Assembly: GCA_022826755.1 (NCBI GenBank)
Contig: JAJDUG010000059.1
Coordinates: 1-64,000, forward strand
Direction of reading: 5' to 3'
Length of the DNA: 64,000 nt
Origin: Acidobacteriota bacterium
Lineage (GTDB): Bacteria > Acidobacteriota > Terriglobia > Versatilivoradales > Versatilivoraceae
Position 1 is the first letter of the stretch; each line of letters starts with the position of its first letter. The translations under genes and the position numbers were made by a program. This document shows, in pieces, positions 33,812-43,215 of this stretch. The notes beneath the pieces were generated by a model. The model was not told the origin of the DNA. It saw only the letters and a program-made list of their open reading frames with translations, and ran no database searches.

Positions 33812-34873
33812 TCAGCGTTCGGTGTGCTCCCGGATGGCCCGAGTGGTGCGGGCCAGTTCGACCAGCAGTGCCTCCAGTTGTTCCTGGTATTGGGCAGACG
33901 GGAGCTCCGCCTTGCGGGTCCGGAGTTCCCGCAAGGCGGCCTCCAGGTCGAGCTTCTTTTTTCGGAGGGCTTCCAACTCAGCCGGGGTTGGCCCGGATCC
34001 GGCTGGAGATGCGGCCTCAATCGGCTTCGCCAGAGTGACCTGGCCGGCCAATATGCCCTCACCGCTCCCGGCATCGGGCAGGGCCGTCCCGACGCCGTCT
34101 CCATTGTCGTCCAGACGGGCGTGTTCGGTCGCCAGCCGGTTCTTCTCCGCGTACCACTCCTTCACCTTGCGATGGGTAAAGCCATAGGCTTCCAGCAGGG
34201 AAACGTGCCGGCTCTTGTCGGTGTCGGCCTCCGGGTTGTGGAGAGACTCGACGAAAAATCGGGCGAAGACGGTTTCGTTCCCCTCGTGGCCGTTCTTGGT
34301 GGCCGTGAGGATGACGCGGTTCCGGCGGCTCAGCCTGGGGATGAGGGCGCCGCTGGCCGGCGTGGTGCACACGAGCACGATGCGCTGGGCCGGAAAACGG
34401 TCGAGGATGGCGCTTAGCTCCGCACCGGTCAGATCCGGCCCTCTCAGATTGTAGCGATAGTCGCTGCCGTCGAAGTTTCCGTGTCCCAGCAGGAGAAGGA
34501 ACAGCAGGTCGTCGGGTCGAACTCTGGATTCCAGCTCGCCGACCAGCCGCATCAGGTCCGACTTTACTGCCCGAGCGGTGACCAGAGCAGGGTCCCGCTC
34601 CGGGTCCTCGGCCAGAAAGAAGAGGTTCTCCCGAGGCATTTGCAGGGGCCCCTTGAGCGCTGCCACCAACTTGGAGGACCAGTCCCAGAAGCGGTCGGCG
34701 TATTCGCCGCCACCCGAAGCGCCGCTGATCACGACAGCATAGCGGGAGGGTCCCTGTTCCGCCAGCATCCACCCCGGGCAGGCGATAGCGAGAGCGAACA
34801 GCAGAATTGACAGCCTCACTGCCGGCCTCCATTTCCCGGCGCGTCGCCGGGCACATGGCAAGACTGCTATCAT
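33812..34873 (-). CDS. Caspase/legumain-like (clan CD) cysteine peptidase, exported
   Basis: 353 residues from ATG 34873, preceded by AAAGGA; the frame is open further up to 34924 inside a repeat. Residues about 17-38 form a signal peptide. YAVVISGASGGGEYADRFWD, LLLLLGHGNFDGSDY (candidate catalytic histidine) and RIVLVCTTPASGALIP (candidate catalytic cysteine) fit a C13/C14-type fold. DDNGDGVG near 260 resembles an EF-hand calcium loop. A coiled coil (about 290-350) closes the protein. It lies between two MoxR-associated type genes and may process a partner in that set. Confidence 0.65.
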   Translation of the reverse strand: MIAVLPCARRRAGKWRPAVRLSILLFALAIACPGWMLAEQGPSRYAVVISGASGGGEYADRFWDWSSKLVAALKGPLQMPRENLFFLAEDPERDPALVTARAVKSDLMRLVGELESRVRPDDLLFLLLLGHGNFDGSDYRYNLRGPDLTGAELSAILDRFPAQRIVLVCTTPASGALIPRLSRRNRVILTATKNGHEGNETVFARFFVESLHNPEADTDKSRHVSLLEAYGFTHRKVKEWYAEKNRLATEHARLDDNGDGVGTALPDAGSGEGILAGQVTLAKPIEAASPAGSGPTPAELEALRKKKLDLEAALRELRTRKAELPSAQYQEQLEALLVELARTTRAIREHTER

Positions 34874-34933
34874 TTCGTGTCCTTTGCGGACAATCTCATC
34901 AAAATCGGTTGTCCTCTCCCCCAAGTTTTAACT

Positions 34934-35000
34934 CGTGTATCTGTTTATTGGTGTTCATTCGTGTCCATTCGTGGTTCGTCGGTTGCCTTCGTCGCTGCCT
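34934..35000 (+). repeat. Dispersed repeat, ATTCGTGTCCATTCGTGG family, copy B3
   Basis: TGTTTATTGGTGTTCATTCG and GTCCATTCGTGGTTCGTCGG match copies at 2670 and 33600. It occupies the whole gap between the caspase-like gene and the stop of the next gene, leaving little room for a separate promoter. Confidence 0.85.
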
Positions 35001-35002
35001 TT

Positions 35003-37273
35003 TTAAACCCATCCCCATCGTTTGCGGAGGAACCACTCCGAGCACAGTAGAACGCCCAACAGCATGAATAGAAAAGGCATGTCCCACAAGGGAAGCACCT
35101 GGAGCACCGAATTGGGGCTGTCCGCGTAGGTAATTTCCTGCGGGAGATTGGCTGCGTTTTCCAGGGCGTAATGGTACCCGCCGGTCTCCCGTGCGATCCG
35201 CTGGAGCAAGCGGGGGTTGGCCTCGGCATCGAAGAACTCGCGATGAGTCCGGGTGACCAGAAAATAAGCCTCGGCCGATTCCGAATCCAGCCCTTCTCGG
35301 GAAGCCTTGACTCTGACCTGGTGGATACCTCTTTCCCTGGGTTGAAACCGGCCCGCGTAGTCGCCTCTGCTACGGCCCAGGGCCAGGCGGTCGGTAGCGG
35401 TTCCGGGCGAGGCGATGGTGGCCTCCACTTCCCGATCTCCGGCCGGGTTGAAGAAAGCATCCTTGACCGCGACCTCGATCCCGACCGCATCCTCATCCTG
35501 ATAGATCTCCCGATCGAAGGTCACCTGGAGGGGATCGGATGAGGAGGCTACCAGCCATCGCAGGAGTTGACGCCAAAAGGTGGCGTGGGTCTGATCGGCG
35601 TGAGGCAGTCCCATCTGCCAGTGCCAGGAGGCCGCCGGCATGAAGGCGATGGCTCTCCCGCTGCCGAAACGATGGGCGGCCAGCAGGATGGCGCGGCGTC
35701 CGCCGCGTCCGCCGCGCGCCAATACCGCTGCTCCCGGCTTGGCCCGCGAAATCCGGTTGTAAGCGGAGATCGGCGGCATGTTTCGCCATTGCCGGAGGTT
35801 GGCCGAGGGGTCGGAGACCAGTTGAAGGGCAGGATGTCGACTGCCGTAGGCCGTCGGATCGAAGGTCAACCAATCGGTGACGTAGGAGTTATCCGGGTCG
35901 CGGTCTCCGAGACGCACCGGCAGTATTTCCGCGATGTCCGTGCCCGCGTATCCTCCGGCGTCGAAGGAGCTGCGCCCTCCCAGCATCATGAATCCGCCGC
36001 CGCGCTCACCCACGAAATCCACAATCATCTCCTGCTGAGACGGGGTGAAGAAGCCGGCTTCGATACTGCCCAGGACAAGCCCCTTGTAGGGATAGAGTTG
36101 GTCCGGGGTCTGGGGAAAGCCTGCAGCCAGTGTGTCCTCACCTTCAAGTCCCTGGTGATAGAACTTGTTGTCCGAGGTCCGGAGGAGCGTTACCAGTTGG
36201 AGGTTGCGGTCTTCCCGGAGGGCTCGTCGGATGAACTTGAATTCCCAGCGCGGCGTTCCTTCCAGGTAGAGGATCTTGGGGCGGGAATCCTCCACGTGGA
36301 GCAGCAGGTGCCGGCGGTTGTTGCGCTGGATGGCTTCTCCGGGCTGGGGCGCCACCGAGACCGTGTAGTGCTTCAGCCCTGTCCCTTGCGGCCTCAGGCT
36401 CAGCTCGACGATCTGACTGGTATCGGATCCGTTCAGAGTAACCGGTTGGGAGGCAATGAGCGTTCCCGACTCCCGGACCTCCACCGAGACTCTCCGGCCG
36501 GGATAGCCGACACTGGTCAACGATACCACCCCTCGGGTGGAGGATCCCGGCAGGATTCGCGGGGTAAAAGTGACTTGCGACAACTGGATGTCCTTGCCGA
36601 GGCTCTCCTGGCCGACCGCCACCGTATGGACGGGAATCCGTTCCCGCCGGAATGTTTCCAGAACCCGCGGCAGTTGCCGTGAAAGATTGTCGGCGCCGTC
36701 ACTGAGGAGGACCACGCCGGCCAGGGGCTGGCCCTCTCCCCGGTGCTTCCTCACGGCGGAAAGAGCGGCCTCGAGACTGGTGCCGGTCCCCGTGGGAGGA
36801 AGATTGGAACCCGGTTGGACTTCCCGAATATCGCGGTCGAACCGGAGTATCTGGAGCTGGAAGCGTTCTTCCAGGTCGGCCAGGACACTTCCCGCCCCGG
36901 GATCGAGCCACCCGAGCGCTGCCTCCCAGCGGCTTCGAGCCGAGTCGTGCGAGAGCGTCATGCTCCGGGAGCCGTCGATGAGAAGGGCGACTCTGCTTTT
37001 CCTGGGCAGGTGGGTGGAGACCCGGAGGGAGGGGCGAAACAGCAACGCCAGCAGCAGGATCAACGAGAGCGCCCTCAAGGCGATCAGCAGTTTCCGCCTC
37101 CACCGGGTCTGGGGCCCGGACGACCGGCGACGGTAGACCCAGAATGCCGCCACCCCGGCCAGCGCCAGTGCCGGCAGGAGCCACCAGGCGGAAACAGGGC
37201 TGTCGAAGGTGAGATCGCCTTCGCGGAAAAGGAAGAACCGATACTTGAAGAGAGACTCGAACAACCTGTCCAT
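35003..37273 (-). CDS. Membrane protein with vWA and glutamine-amidotransferase-like domains
   Basis: 756 residues from ATG 37273; the frame is open to 37462 but that part is the antisense of a pseudogene. Two spans occur at about 35-52 and 65-85. A vWA domain follows (about 95-260), with DxSxS in LLIDGSRSMTLS. The segment PKILYLEGTPRWEFKFIRRA and GGGFMMLGGRSSFDAGGYAG resembles the class-I amidotransferase fold often fused in this family. A final span (LPLWDMPFLFMLLGVLLCSE) precedes a basic tail. Such genes normally sit in MoxR/DUF4159 clusters, as here. Function unknown. Confidence 0.8.
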   Translation of the reverse strand: MDRLFESLFKYRFFLFREGDLTFDSPVSAWWLLPALALAGVAAFWVYRRRSSGPQTRWRRKLLIALRALSLILLLALLFRPSLRVSTHLPRKSRVALLIDGSRSMTLSHDSARSRWEAALGWLDPGAGSVLADLEERFQLQILRFDRDIREVQPGSNLPPTGTGTSLEAALSAVRKHRGEGQPLAGVVLLSDGADNLSRQLPRVLETFRRERIPVHTVAVGQESLGKDIQLSQVTFTPRILPGSSTRGVVSLTSVGYPGRRVSVEVRESGTLIASQPVTLNGSDTSQIVELSLRPQGTGLKHYTVSVAPQPGEAIQRNNRRHLLLHVEDSRPKILYLEGTPRWEFKFIRRALREDRNLQLVTLLRTSDNKFYHQGLEGEDTLAAGFPQTPDQLYPYKGLVLGSIEAGFFTPSQQEMIVDFVGERGGGFMMLGGRSSFDAGGYAGTDIAEILPVRLGDRDPDNSYVTDWLTFDPTAYGSRHPALQLVSDPSANLRQWRNMPPISAYNRISRAKPGAAVLARGGRGGRRAILLAAHRFGSGRAIAFMPAASWHWQMGLPHADQTHATFWRQLLRWLVASSSDPLQVTFDREIYQDEDAVGIEVAVKDAFFNPAGDREVEATIASPGTATDRLALGRSRGDYAGRFQPRERGIHQVRVKASREGLDSESAEAYFLVTRTHREFFDAEANPRLLQRIARETGGYHYALENAANLPQEITYADSPNSVLQVLPLWDMPFLFMLLGVLLCSEWFLRKRWGWV

Positions 37274-37338
37274 TGAGGTGGCGCCAATGACTCCGTGACT
37301 GCATCGGGTTGGCCCGAGCGCCCGCCGAGAAACCCGGG

Positions 37339-37649
37339 CTAATGGGTCATCGAGTAGATGATGGTGTTGATGCCCAGCCGGTAGGCGGCCGAAGAGTACT
37401 TCTCCGGATAGAAGGGAACGTCGGCCTTGGGCGCATCCGTCGCCCAAGCTCCAAAGCGCCATCCCGACCCGCCCCGGAACACCAGGCGGGCAAAGGTGAA
37501 CTCCTTTGTCGGCAGCCTGGCCTGCTGGTCGGACCGCTCGGCGGCCATCTCCTCGCTCGCTCCGGTCTCATCGCTCTCCGGGCGTTGGACCGCCTGGCCA
37601 GCAGGAGGCCTCCGGCCAGACCTCGGGACCAATGGAATGGGTGAGTCAC
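37339..37649 (-). pseudogene. Deleted and frameshifted copy of the DUF4159 gene
   Basis: Bases 37301-37730 match the two ends of the intact DUF4159 gene at 38668-39474 and its flanks. The middle is missing: the copy jumps from TCGGCC (37421-37426) to TTGGGCGCATCC, equal to loss of 38756-39238 (483 bp) in the intact copy. A second small deletion in the signal-peptide region shifts the frame, so MTHPFHWSRGLAGGLLLA and the later KEFTFARLVFRGGSGWRFG lie in different frames. The last codons, AAYRLGIN..IIYSMTH, are preserved. A non-functional gene copy. Confidence 0.88.
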
Positions 37650-37818
37650 GATATGGACACCGGCTTCCCACGGCTTGCCGCCATCAGCAGCATCCGTTGA
37701 GTATAGGTTGAAAGACGGGCCGGGACAACCGGGCCGGGATCGCTGGCGGGGCGCACGTCACATTCTTGAGAAGTTGCCTGCCAGACACTCGCCGCCACGC
37801 AACAGGACTTCATCACCC

Positions 37819-37842
37819 GGGAGCGCCGGCGTCCCGCCCGCA
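37819..37842 (+). repeat. Palindromic GCGTCCCGCCCGC repeat, copy E1
   Basis: GGAGCGCCGGCGTCCCGCC followed by CGCA; the same sequence with one change occurs at 53056-53080 and, inverted, near 53235-53262. The gap 37650-37971 otherwise shows a short open frame ending at 37946 (about 30 codons, VGLRSGELAVMLEYR) that may be the tail of an eroded gene, but I cannot name it. Confidence 0.7.
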
Positions 37843-37971
37843 TCTTCTTGCATTGGTTCAACAACGTCGCCTATTGTCCCCATCTGTCCATCGAAGATGT
37901 TGGGTTGCGGAGCGGAGAACTGGCGGTCATGCTCGAGTATCGTTAGAATTGCTTCAATTGGAGGACGAGAA

Positions 37972-38196
37972 TTGGTAGATCAAATAACGGTATGTGTCGA
38001 TTCCGATGTAGCCAATCGCTATCGCTCGGCGTCGGATCATGATCGTCGAAAACTGGACTTGCTTGTCAATTTGCGGTTGCGTGACGCGACGGAATCCGGG
38101 AAATCTCTTCGGGAGTCTATCCTGGAAATCAGCCGTAGGGCTCAAAGGCGCGGTCTGACTCCAGAGATCTTGCAGTCCATCCTGGAGAAAGAGTGA
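37972..38196 (+). CDS. Antitoxin of a PIN-type toxin-antitoxin pair
   Basis: 74 residues starting at TTG 37972, preceded by GGAGGA at good spacing; the open frame upstream is not supported. The protein begins with a strand-like ITVCVDSDVANRY, then RRKLDLLVNLRLRDAT and ISRRAQRRGLTPEILQSIL. This is the usual make-up of antitoxins encoded just before TIGR00305-type PIN toxins. Its stop overlaps the toxin GTG by four bases, giving translational coupling. It would bind and neutralise the toxin and repress the pair. Confidence 0.75.
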   Translation: MVDQITVCVDSDVANRYRSASDHDRRKLDLLVNLRLRDATESGKSLRESILEISRRAQRRGLTPEILQSILEKE

Positions 38197-38600
38197 CCCG
38201 GTTCGTCTTTGACACCAACGTCATCGTCAGTGCGTTACTCTTCAACGATTCGGTGCCAGGAAAAGCGTTTCTTCGAGCATTGGATGAAGGGACGGTTCTG
38301 ATTTCCGCGTCATTGGTGAGGGAGTTGAGCCATGTGCTCAGCCGGGAGCGATTCGACCGCTATATTTCGCGAGAGGAGCGCGATGAGTTCGTTGACGGTC
38401 TGATGCGTGAATCAGAGTTGGTCGAAATCGTTGATCCCGTTTCCGCGTGTCGCGATCCTGAAGACAACCGGGTCCTGGAACTGGCCGTCAACGGAAATGC
38501 GAAACTTATCGTCACCGGCGATACCGACCTGCTTGTGCTGAACCCGTTTCGCGATGTGCGGATTGTGACTCCAGCCGACTTCCTGAAGGCGCCGGGCTGA
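38193..38600 (+). CDS. PIN-domain toxin (putative ribonuclease)
   Basis: 135 residues from GTG 38193. The N-terminal FVFDTNVIVSALLF holds the first catalytic aspartate; SRELS-like VRELSHVLSR gives the conserved glutamate; CRDPEDNRVLELA and IVTGDTDLLVL give the remaining acidic residues of the PIN nuclease site. It belongs to the putative PIN-family toxin group of TIGR00305 type. These cleave RNA. The pair is inserted between the pseudogene and intact copy of the DUF4159 gene, on the opposite strand to both. Confidence 0.88.
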   Translation: MTRFVFDTNVIVSALLFNDSVPGKAFLRALDEGTVLISASLVRELSHVLSRERFDRYISREERDEFVDGLMRESELVEIVDPVSACRDPEDNRVLELAVNGNAKLIVTGDTDLLVLNPFRDVRIVTPADFLKAPG

Positions 38601-38667
38601 CTACACAACCCCTCTATTCCCTCGAAGCGGCATCGGGTCGGCCCGAACGCCCGCTGAGAAACCCCGG

Positions 38668-39474
38668 CTAATGGGTCATCGAGTAGATGATGTAGTTGAT
38701 GCCCAGCCGGTAGGCGGCCGAAGAGTACTTCTCCGGATAGAAGGGAACGTCGGCCCACTCCCAGGCATCCCCCAGGTCCGAGTTGAAGTTGACCATGACC
38801 TTGAGCTGTCCGTTTTCATCGAAGACACCGCGAAAATGGGGCTTGTAGCCGTCCTTCTCATAGGTGGTTCCGTTGTAGAACATGATGACACCGGGGATTT
38901 GAAAGAGCTCGTCGATGTCGAAGAAGCAGTGGAACATGGGGTGAGAGGCCGGGAGATCCTCGATTCTGCTTCCGGGAAAGATCTTGTGCATTTGACTTTG
39001 GAAGTTGGACCATTCCAGGGTGCCGTGGAAGTCGTCCACCACCATGAAGCCGCCCCGCCTGAAATACTCTCGAAGAATCTCCGCCTCCTGTTCCGAAAGC
39101 TCCAGGTGTCCGACCTCGACGGCGTACAGGAACGGGTAGTGGAACAATTCCGGTGAGGTGATGGGAACGTAGTATTGAGACTGCCGGACATCCAGATTGG
39201 TCAGTCTCCGGATGCCGGCAATGAAGGTGACATCCGCCTTGGGCGCATCCGTTGCCCAGGCCCCAAAGCGCCATCCCGACCCGCCGCGGAACACCAGGCG
39301 AGCAAAGGTGAACTCCTTTTGGGGCAGCTTGGCTTGCTGGTCGGACCCCTCGGCGGCCATCTCCCCGCTCGCCCCGGTCCTGTCTTCCTCGGGACGTTGA
39401 GCGGCCTGCGCCAGCAGGGCCGCCAGCAGGAGGCCTCCGGCCAGGCCTCGGGACCAATGGAGTGGGTGGGTCAC
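38668..39474 (-). CDS. DUF4159 protein, exported
   Basis: 268 residues from GTG 39474. A signal peptide (about 1-25, GLAGGLLLAALLAQAA) is followed by a linker and the DUF4159 domain: EFTFARLVFRGGSGWRFGAW, FHYPFLYAVEVGHLELSEQE, LREYFRRGGFMVVDDFHG, and near the C-terminus NFNSDLGDAWEW. The fold resembles class-I glutamine amidotransferases without the triad. DUF4159 genes typically accompany MoxR-DUF58-vWA clusters. A deleted copy lies at 37339-37649. Function unknown. Confidence 0.85.
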   Translation of the reverse strand: MTHPLHWSRGLAGGLLLAALLAQAAQRPEEDRTGASGEMAAEGSDQQAKLPQKEFTFARLVFRGGSGWRFGAWATDAPKADVTFIAGIRRLTNLDVRQSQYYVPITSPELFHYPFLYAVEVGHLELSEQEAEILREYFRRGGFMVVDDFHGTLEWSNFQSQMHKIFPGSRIEDLPASHPMFHCFFDIDELFQIPGVIMFYNGTTYEKDGYKPHFRGVFDENGQLKVMVNFNSDLGDAWEWADVPFYPEKYSSAAYRLGINYIIYSMTH

Positions 39475-39558
39475 GAAATTGACACCGGTTCTCTGGGGCT
39501 TGCCGACATCGAGAGCACCTGTCGAGTATAAGGTGAAAGAAGGACCACGACAATCGGA

Positions 39559-42500
39559 TCACTTGGCCCGCGAGAGCTGAACCGGCCGAAGGTCGGGAAA
39601 CGGCGAGCTGACCCGGCGGGTGTTGTACTGGCGAAGATAGCGGCGGTGGCCGGGTGTGTCGGGGTAGCTCTCGGCTTTGCCGTAGGGATATCGGGTCATC
39701 CCGTGAAAGGGGAGCGGTGTCACGAACTCGGGGGCGGCCGAGTGGGGATCCATGTCCTTGCCGAAGCCGTCGGCATAGAGCAGGAAGGTCCGCTGCCAAC
39801 CTTGCGGGAGTTGAGGCAGGCCGGTGGCATCGTAGTCCAGGTGAATTTCGTCTCCGTTTCTCATGATGACGTAGCGGTCGTCCCGGTCGTGGAGCAACTC
39901 CGTCACCGGGCCGAACCGGGTGTAGTTTCCGATGTGGCTCTTCCAGGGAGCCGTGGGGTGAATCCATCCGTAGTCGTAAATCAGGGGCCGTCGGCCGTCG
40001 GGGCTGTACTCCCGGGGGAATCCGCGGAAACGGAGGTCGGCCGACTGAGGGGACAGTCGGTGCTGGCGCAGGGTCGGTTCCTCCGCATAGGTGTTGACCA
40101 GGATCCGGTCCCAGTAGATTCGCATGCTGGTGACGATCCGGACCCGGTAGTCGTCGGTCAGGAACTTGCCGCTCAGATCCACCACCATGGTCTTGGGCAG
40201 GCCGGCCGGAAACCCCATTTGAGGGATGACGGTCCGCCAGTCCCCCTTCGGGTCCTTGACCTGCAGGTAGGGAGGCACCAGCTTGGCCCGGGCCTGGGAG
40301 GCCTGGTAGTTGGCGGTGGAATCGGCGTAGTCGATCCAGGCGGTCATCAGCAGCGTTACCCGGGTCCGATCGGAGAGGTCTCCCAGGTCCAGGACCAGGG
40401 AGTGCTCTTCCGCGTATCCCTTGAAGGGCAGGAGCCTGAACCCGTCGGGGTATTTTCGGTCCACCCGGCTGATCAGCGGCAGGACGTCGCGGTCCTGGTG
40501 ATCCCGGGCTGAGACAGGCGGCCGGGCCCCCCGGGCCGCATGGATCCTGAATCGCGGGTAGGGCGGTCCCGGCATGAGCCGTTCGTTGGGGTAGAGCTCC
40601 AGCTCCTCCGGGTGGTCCAGCACCAGCAGTTCCGCCTGGTCGATATAGAGCACTTCCTCCAACTGGTTGTTGATTCGCAGCGAGTAGCGGCCTTCGCGGG
40701 CCTTGAGCTGGGAGGAAGCGATCCTGATGTATTCGTCGGTGTCGGGGGTGTTGTAGCGCCCCGGGCTCAGCAGGTATCCGATGGCGCAACCCCCCAGGAA
40801 ATCGGTGACGAACTGGTAGCGGCGGCCGTCCCAGGTGTAGAGCAGCGGGCAGGAAGTTCCCTTGCGGTCCAGCTCGTTCACCAGGCGGACCCGGTTGACC
40901 GGCAGATCCGTCTCCGACTGCAGCACCCCCCCCGGCCAGAGCAGCCGCAAGGCATCCACCGAGTCGCGCTGTCCCAGGCCGAAGAGAACCTCCGGGGGGC
41001 TCTGGGAAAGATAGCCGCTGCCGCCGTTGACCTCCACCTTTTGCCAGAGGGTTCCCGACTTGACCTCCACCTTGGTTCCAATGCCCGACTTGTTGCTGTT
41101 GGTGCCCTTCAAGCGGATCTTCACCCACCGATTCCGGTTCCCCCCCTGGTTGAGAAACAGCAGGGGGCGGCCGCCGCTGACCGTCAACAGGAAATCGGTG
41201 TCGCCGTCGTTGTCGTAGTCGCCCAGGGTCAGGCTGCGAAAGGCCCGGTCCCGGTATCGGTCCAGACCCGACTCTGCGGTAACGGCCTGGAAACTGCCGT
41301 CGCCCCGGTTCCGATAAAGTTCCAGGCCGGATCCCTTCGGAGAGGCGCCGGGAGGCAGGCCCCGGACCTCCAGCACGTCCAGGTCTCCATCGTTGTCATA
41401 GTCGAAGGCGTGGCTGTTCCAGCTCCGGTTCTCGGTGGAGATGCCGGGGAAAGCCAGCTCGGCAGCTTGAAAATCCTGCCTTCCCAGGTTGCGGACCCAG
41501 GTAAGGGGACCGCTCACGGGACCCAACAGGAAATCCATGCGTCCGTCCTTGTCCAGGTCGGCCGTGGTGACGCTGTGGGCCGGCAGCGAGGCCAGGCGGT
41601 CCAGGCGTTTGCCCAGGTCCAGGAAGGTGCCGACCCGCTGGTTGCTGTAAAGCCGATTGGGCCCACCCAGAGCTACAGTCCAGAAGTCCACGTCTCGCCG
41701 GTTGTCGAAGTCGGTGAAGACCACCGAAGTCAGCCGATCCCCGGGGGCAAGCACCCGGGCCGACTCGGCCAGGTCGGTAAACACTCCCTCGCCGTTGTTG
41801 CGAAAGAGGTGAGCTCCTGCTGCCTTGGCGTTGTCCGGAGAGTCCGGGGACTTTTCGCCGGGGGGCGAACTTGCATCCTGGAATCGACCCACGTAGATGT
41901 CCAGATCTCCGTCATGGTCGTAGTCGGCCAGAGCGGCCGCCAGGTGCCAGTGGTCGCCCCCGGCCACCCCGGCTGCCGCCGTCACGTCCGCGAAGGTCCC
42001 GTCCCCGAGATTGCGATAGAGCCGGTTGGCCCCGTAATTGGTCAGGAACAGGTCGGTGTGGCCGTCGTTGTCCAGGTCTCCCCAGTAGGCGCCCATGCCG
42101 CAGTCACGGTGGTCAATCCCGGCTTGCCGGCTCACCTCCTCAAACCTCCCCGGGCCGTCGTTGCGATAGAGCAACCCGCCCGATTGGGCTGCATCCTGGC
42201 CGCAGCGGGCCAGATAGAGGTCCAGGTCTCCGTCCGCGTCGTAGTCCCCGAAGGCGGCTCCCGAACCCATTCGGGCGGCCCTCCGGCGGGCCGGGTCAGC
42301 CGGATCGCCTCCCACGGCAGAGGACGAGTCCGAGTCTCCGGGTTGCCTGTCGGCAGCCGGCGGAAGGGCCAGGCCGGACTCCCGTCCGACCTCGGAGAAT
42401 CGGACGGGCGTTTCGGCATCGGCAGCGGGCGGCTGCGGGAGCAGATCCTTGATGTCGGAGTACTCGCCGGTGGCCAGCATGTACTTGCCCTGTTCTCCGT

Positions 42501-43215
42501 ATTGAGTGCCGGTGGAGCTCATGCCGCCGCTTTCCCGCAGCCCCAGGAACTTCTGCATCACCTTCTGTCCTTCGTCCCGACTGCCCCCGCGCAGCAGGCT
42601 CATGGCCAGGCTGTAATGGGCGGCGGTGTCGTAGGGGGAGAGCTCAACCACCTGCCTCAGCACTTTTTCCGCCTGGTCGTATTCCTCCCGTTTCAGGAGT
42701 ATCTGGCCGACCTGATAGAGGGTGGGCGGGTCTTGAGGGTCCTGGAGCAGAATCTTGCGGAAGGACTCCAGGGCGAGCTCCAACCGGTCCTGGTTCTTGT
42801 GGATGAGGCCCATGGCGAACAGGGCGGTGGGCTGGCGGTCGTTCAGACTCAAGGCCCGACTCATGAATTCTTCCGACTGGTCCAGTTGCTGGAGGTAGAA
42901 GCGGGCCAGCCCGCTGTTGACGATGGCCGGCAGGAAATCCTGGCGGACGGCCAGGCATCGGGCGAATTCCTCCAGGGCCTTTTCGTGGTTGAACTGCTCC
43001 AGCAGAGCGATGCCGATGTTGTTGTGGTAGATCATGCGGGCCTCGGCCGATGGACTTTCGGCAGCCGAATCCGCGCCTGCAGCCCGGAGGGCGCCGGTCG
43101 GCCCCAGCGATTGGCAGCCGGCCGGCCCCAGGGCCAGGACGACCACCAGGAACAGGTCGAGGCGCCGCTTATGGTTGAAGGAGGTCCATCTGTCTTCGTG
43201 TCTATTTGTGTTCAT
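39559..43215 (-). CDS. TPR / FG-GAP / UnbV (ASPIC) lipoprotein
   Basis: 1218 residues from ATG 43215, the only ATG before the lipobox. The start codon lies inside a dispersed repeat. LVVVLALGPAGC is a lipoprotein signal. TPRs span about 62-225. From about 315 to 680 there are many calcium-binding FG-GAP/VCBS motifs such as FGDYDADGDLDLYL and WGDLDNDGHTDLFL. The UnbV/ASPIC domain lies at about 688-775 (KIRLKGTNSNKSGIG, VLFGLGQRDSVDALRLLWP). A C-terminal region of 430 residues is unknown to me. Such proteins are surface-exposed; the role is unclear. Confidence 0.8.
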   Translation of the reverse strand: MNTNRHEDRWTSFNHKRRLDLFLVVVLALGPAGCQSLGPTGALRAAGADSAAESPSAEARMIYHNNIGIALLEQFNHEKALEEFARCLAVRQDFLPAIVNSGLARFYLQQLDQSEEFMSRALSLNDRQPTALFAMGLIHKNQDRLELALESFRKILLQDPQDPPTLYQVGQILLKREEYDQAEKVLRQVVELSPYDTAAHYSLAMSLLRGGSRDEGQKVMQKFLGLRESGGMSSTGTQYGEQGKYMLATGEYSDIKDLLPQPPAADAETPVRFSEVGRESGLALPPAADRQPGDSDSSSAVGGDPADPARRRAARMGSGAAFGDYDADGDLDLYLARCGQDAAQSGGLLYRNDGPGRFEEVSRQAGIDHRDCGMGAYWGDLDNDGHTDLFLTNYGANRLYRNLGDGTFADVTAAAGVAGGDHWHLAAALADYDHDGDLDIYVGRFQDASSPPGEKSPDSPDNAKAAGAHLFRNNGEGVFTDLAESARVLAPGDRLTSVVFTDFDNRRDVDFWTVALGGPNRLYSNQRVGTFLDLGKRLDRLASLPAHSVTTADLDKDGRMDFLLGPVSGPLTWVRNLGRQDFQAAELAFPGISTENRSWNSHAFDYDNDGDLDVLEVRGLPPGASPKGSGLELYRNRGDGSFQAVTAESGLDRYRDRAFRSLTLGDYDNDGDTDFLLTVSGGRPLLFLNQGGNRNRWVKIRLKGTNSNKSGIGTKVEVKSGTLWQKVEVNGGSGYLSQSPPEVLFGLGQRDSVDALRLLWPGGVLQSETDLPVNRVRLVNELDRKGTSCPLLYTWDGRRYQFVTDFLGGCAIGYLLSPGRYNTPDTDEYIRIASSQLKAREGRYSLRINNQLEEVLYIDQAELLVLDHPEELELYPNERLMPGPPYPRFRIHAARGARPPVSARDHQDRDVLPLISRVDRKYPDGFRLLPFKGYAEEHSLVLDLGDLSDRTRVTLLMTAWIDYADSTANYQASQARAKLVPPYLQVKDPKGDWRTVIPQMGFPAGLPKTMVVDLSGKFLTDDYRVRIVTSMRIYWDRILVNTYAEEPTLRQHRLSPQSADLRFRGFPREYSPDGRRPLIYDYGWIHPTAPWKSHIGNYTRFGPVTELLHDRDDRYVIMRNGDEIHLDYDATGLPQLPQGWQRTFLLYADGFGKDMDPHSAAPEFVTPLPFHGMTRYPYGKAESYPDTPGHRRYLRQYNTRRVSSPFPDLRPVQLSRAK

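Noticed and set aside
38858-41128. 756-codon minus-strand frame over the DUF4159 gene and the UnbV gene
   Set aside because: It is a shifted frame of two real genes on the same strand and has no domain of its own.
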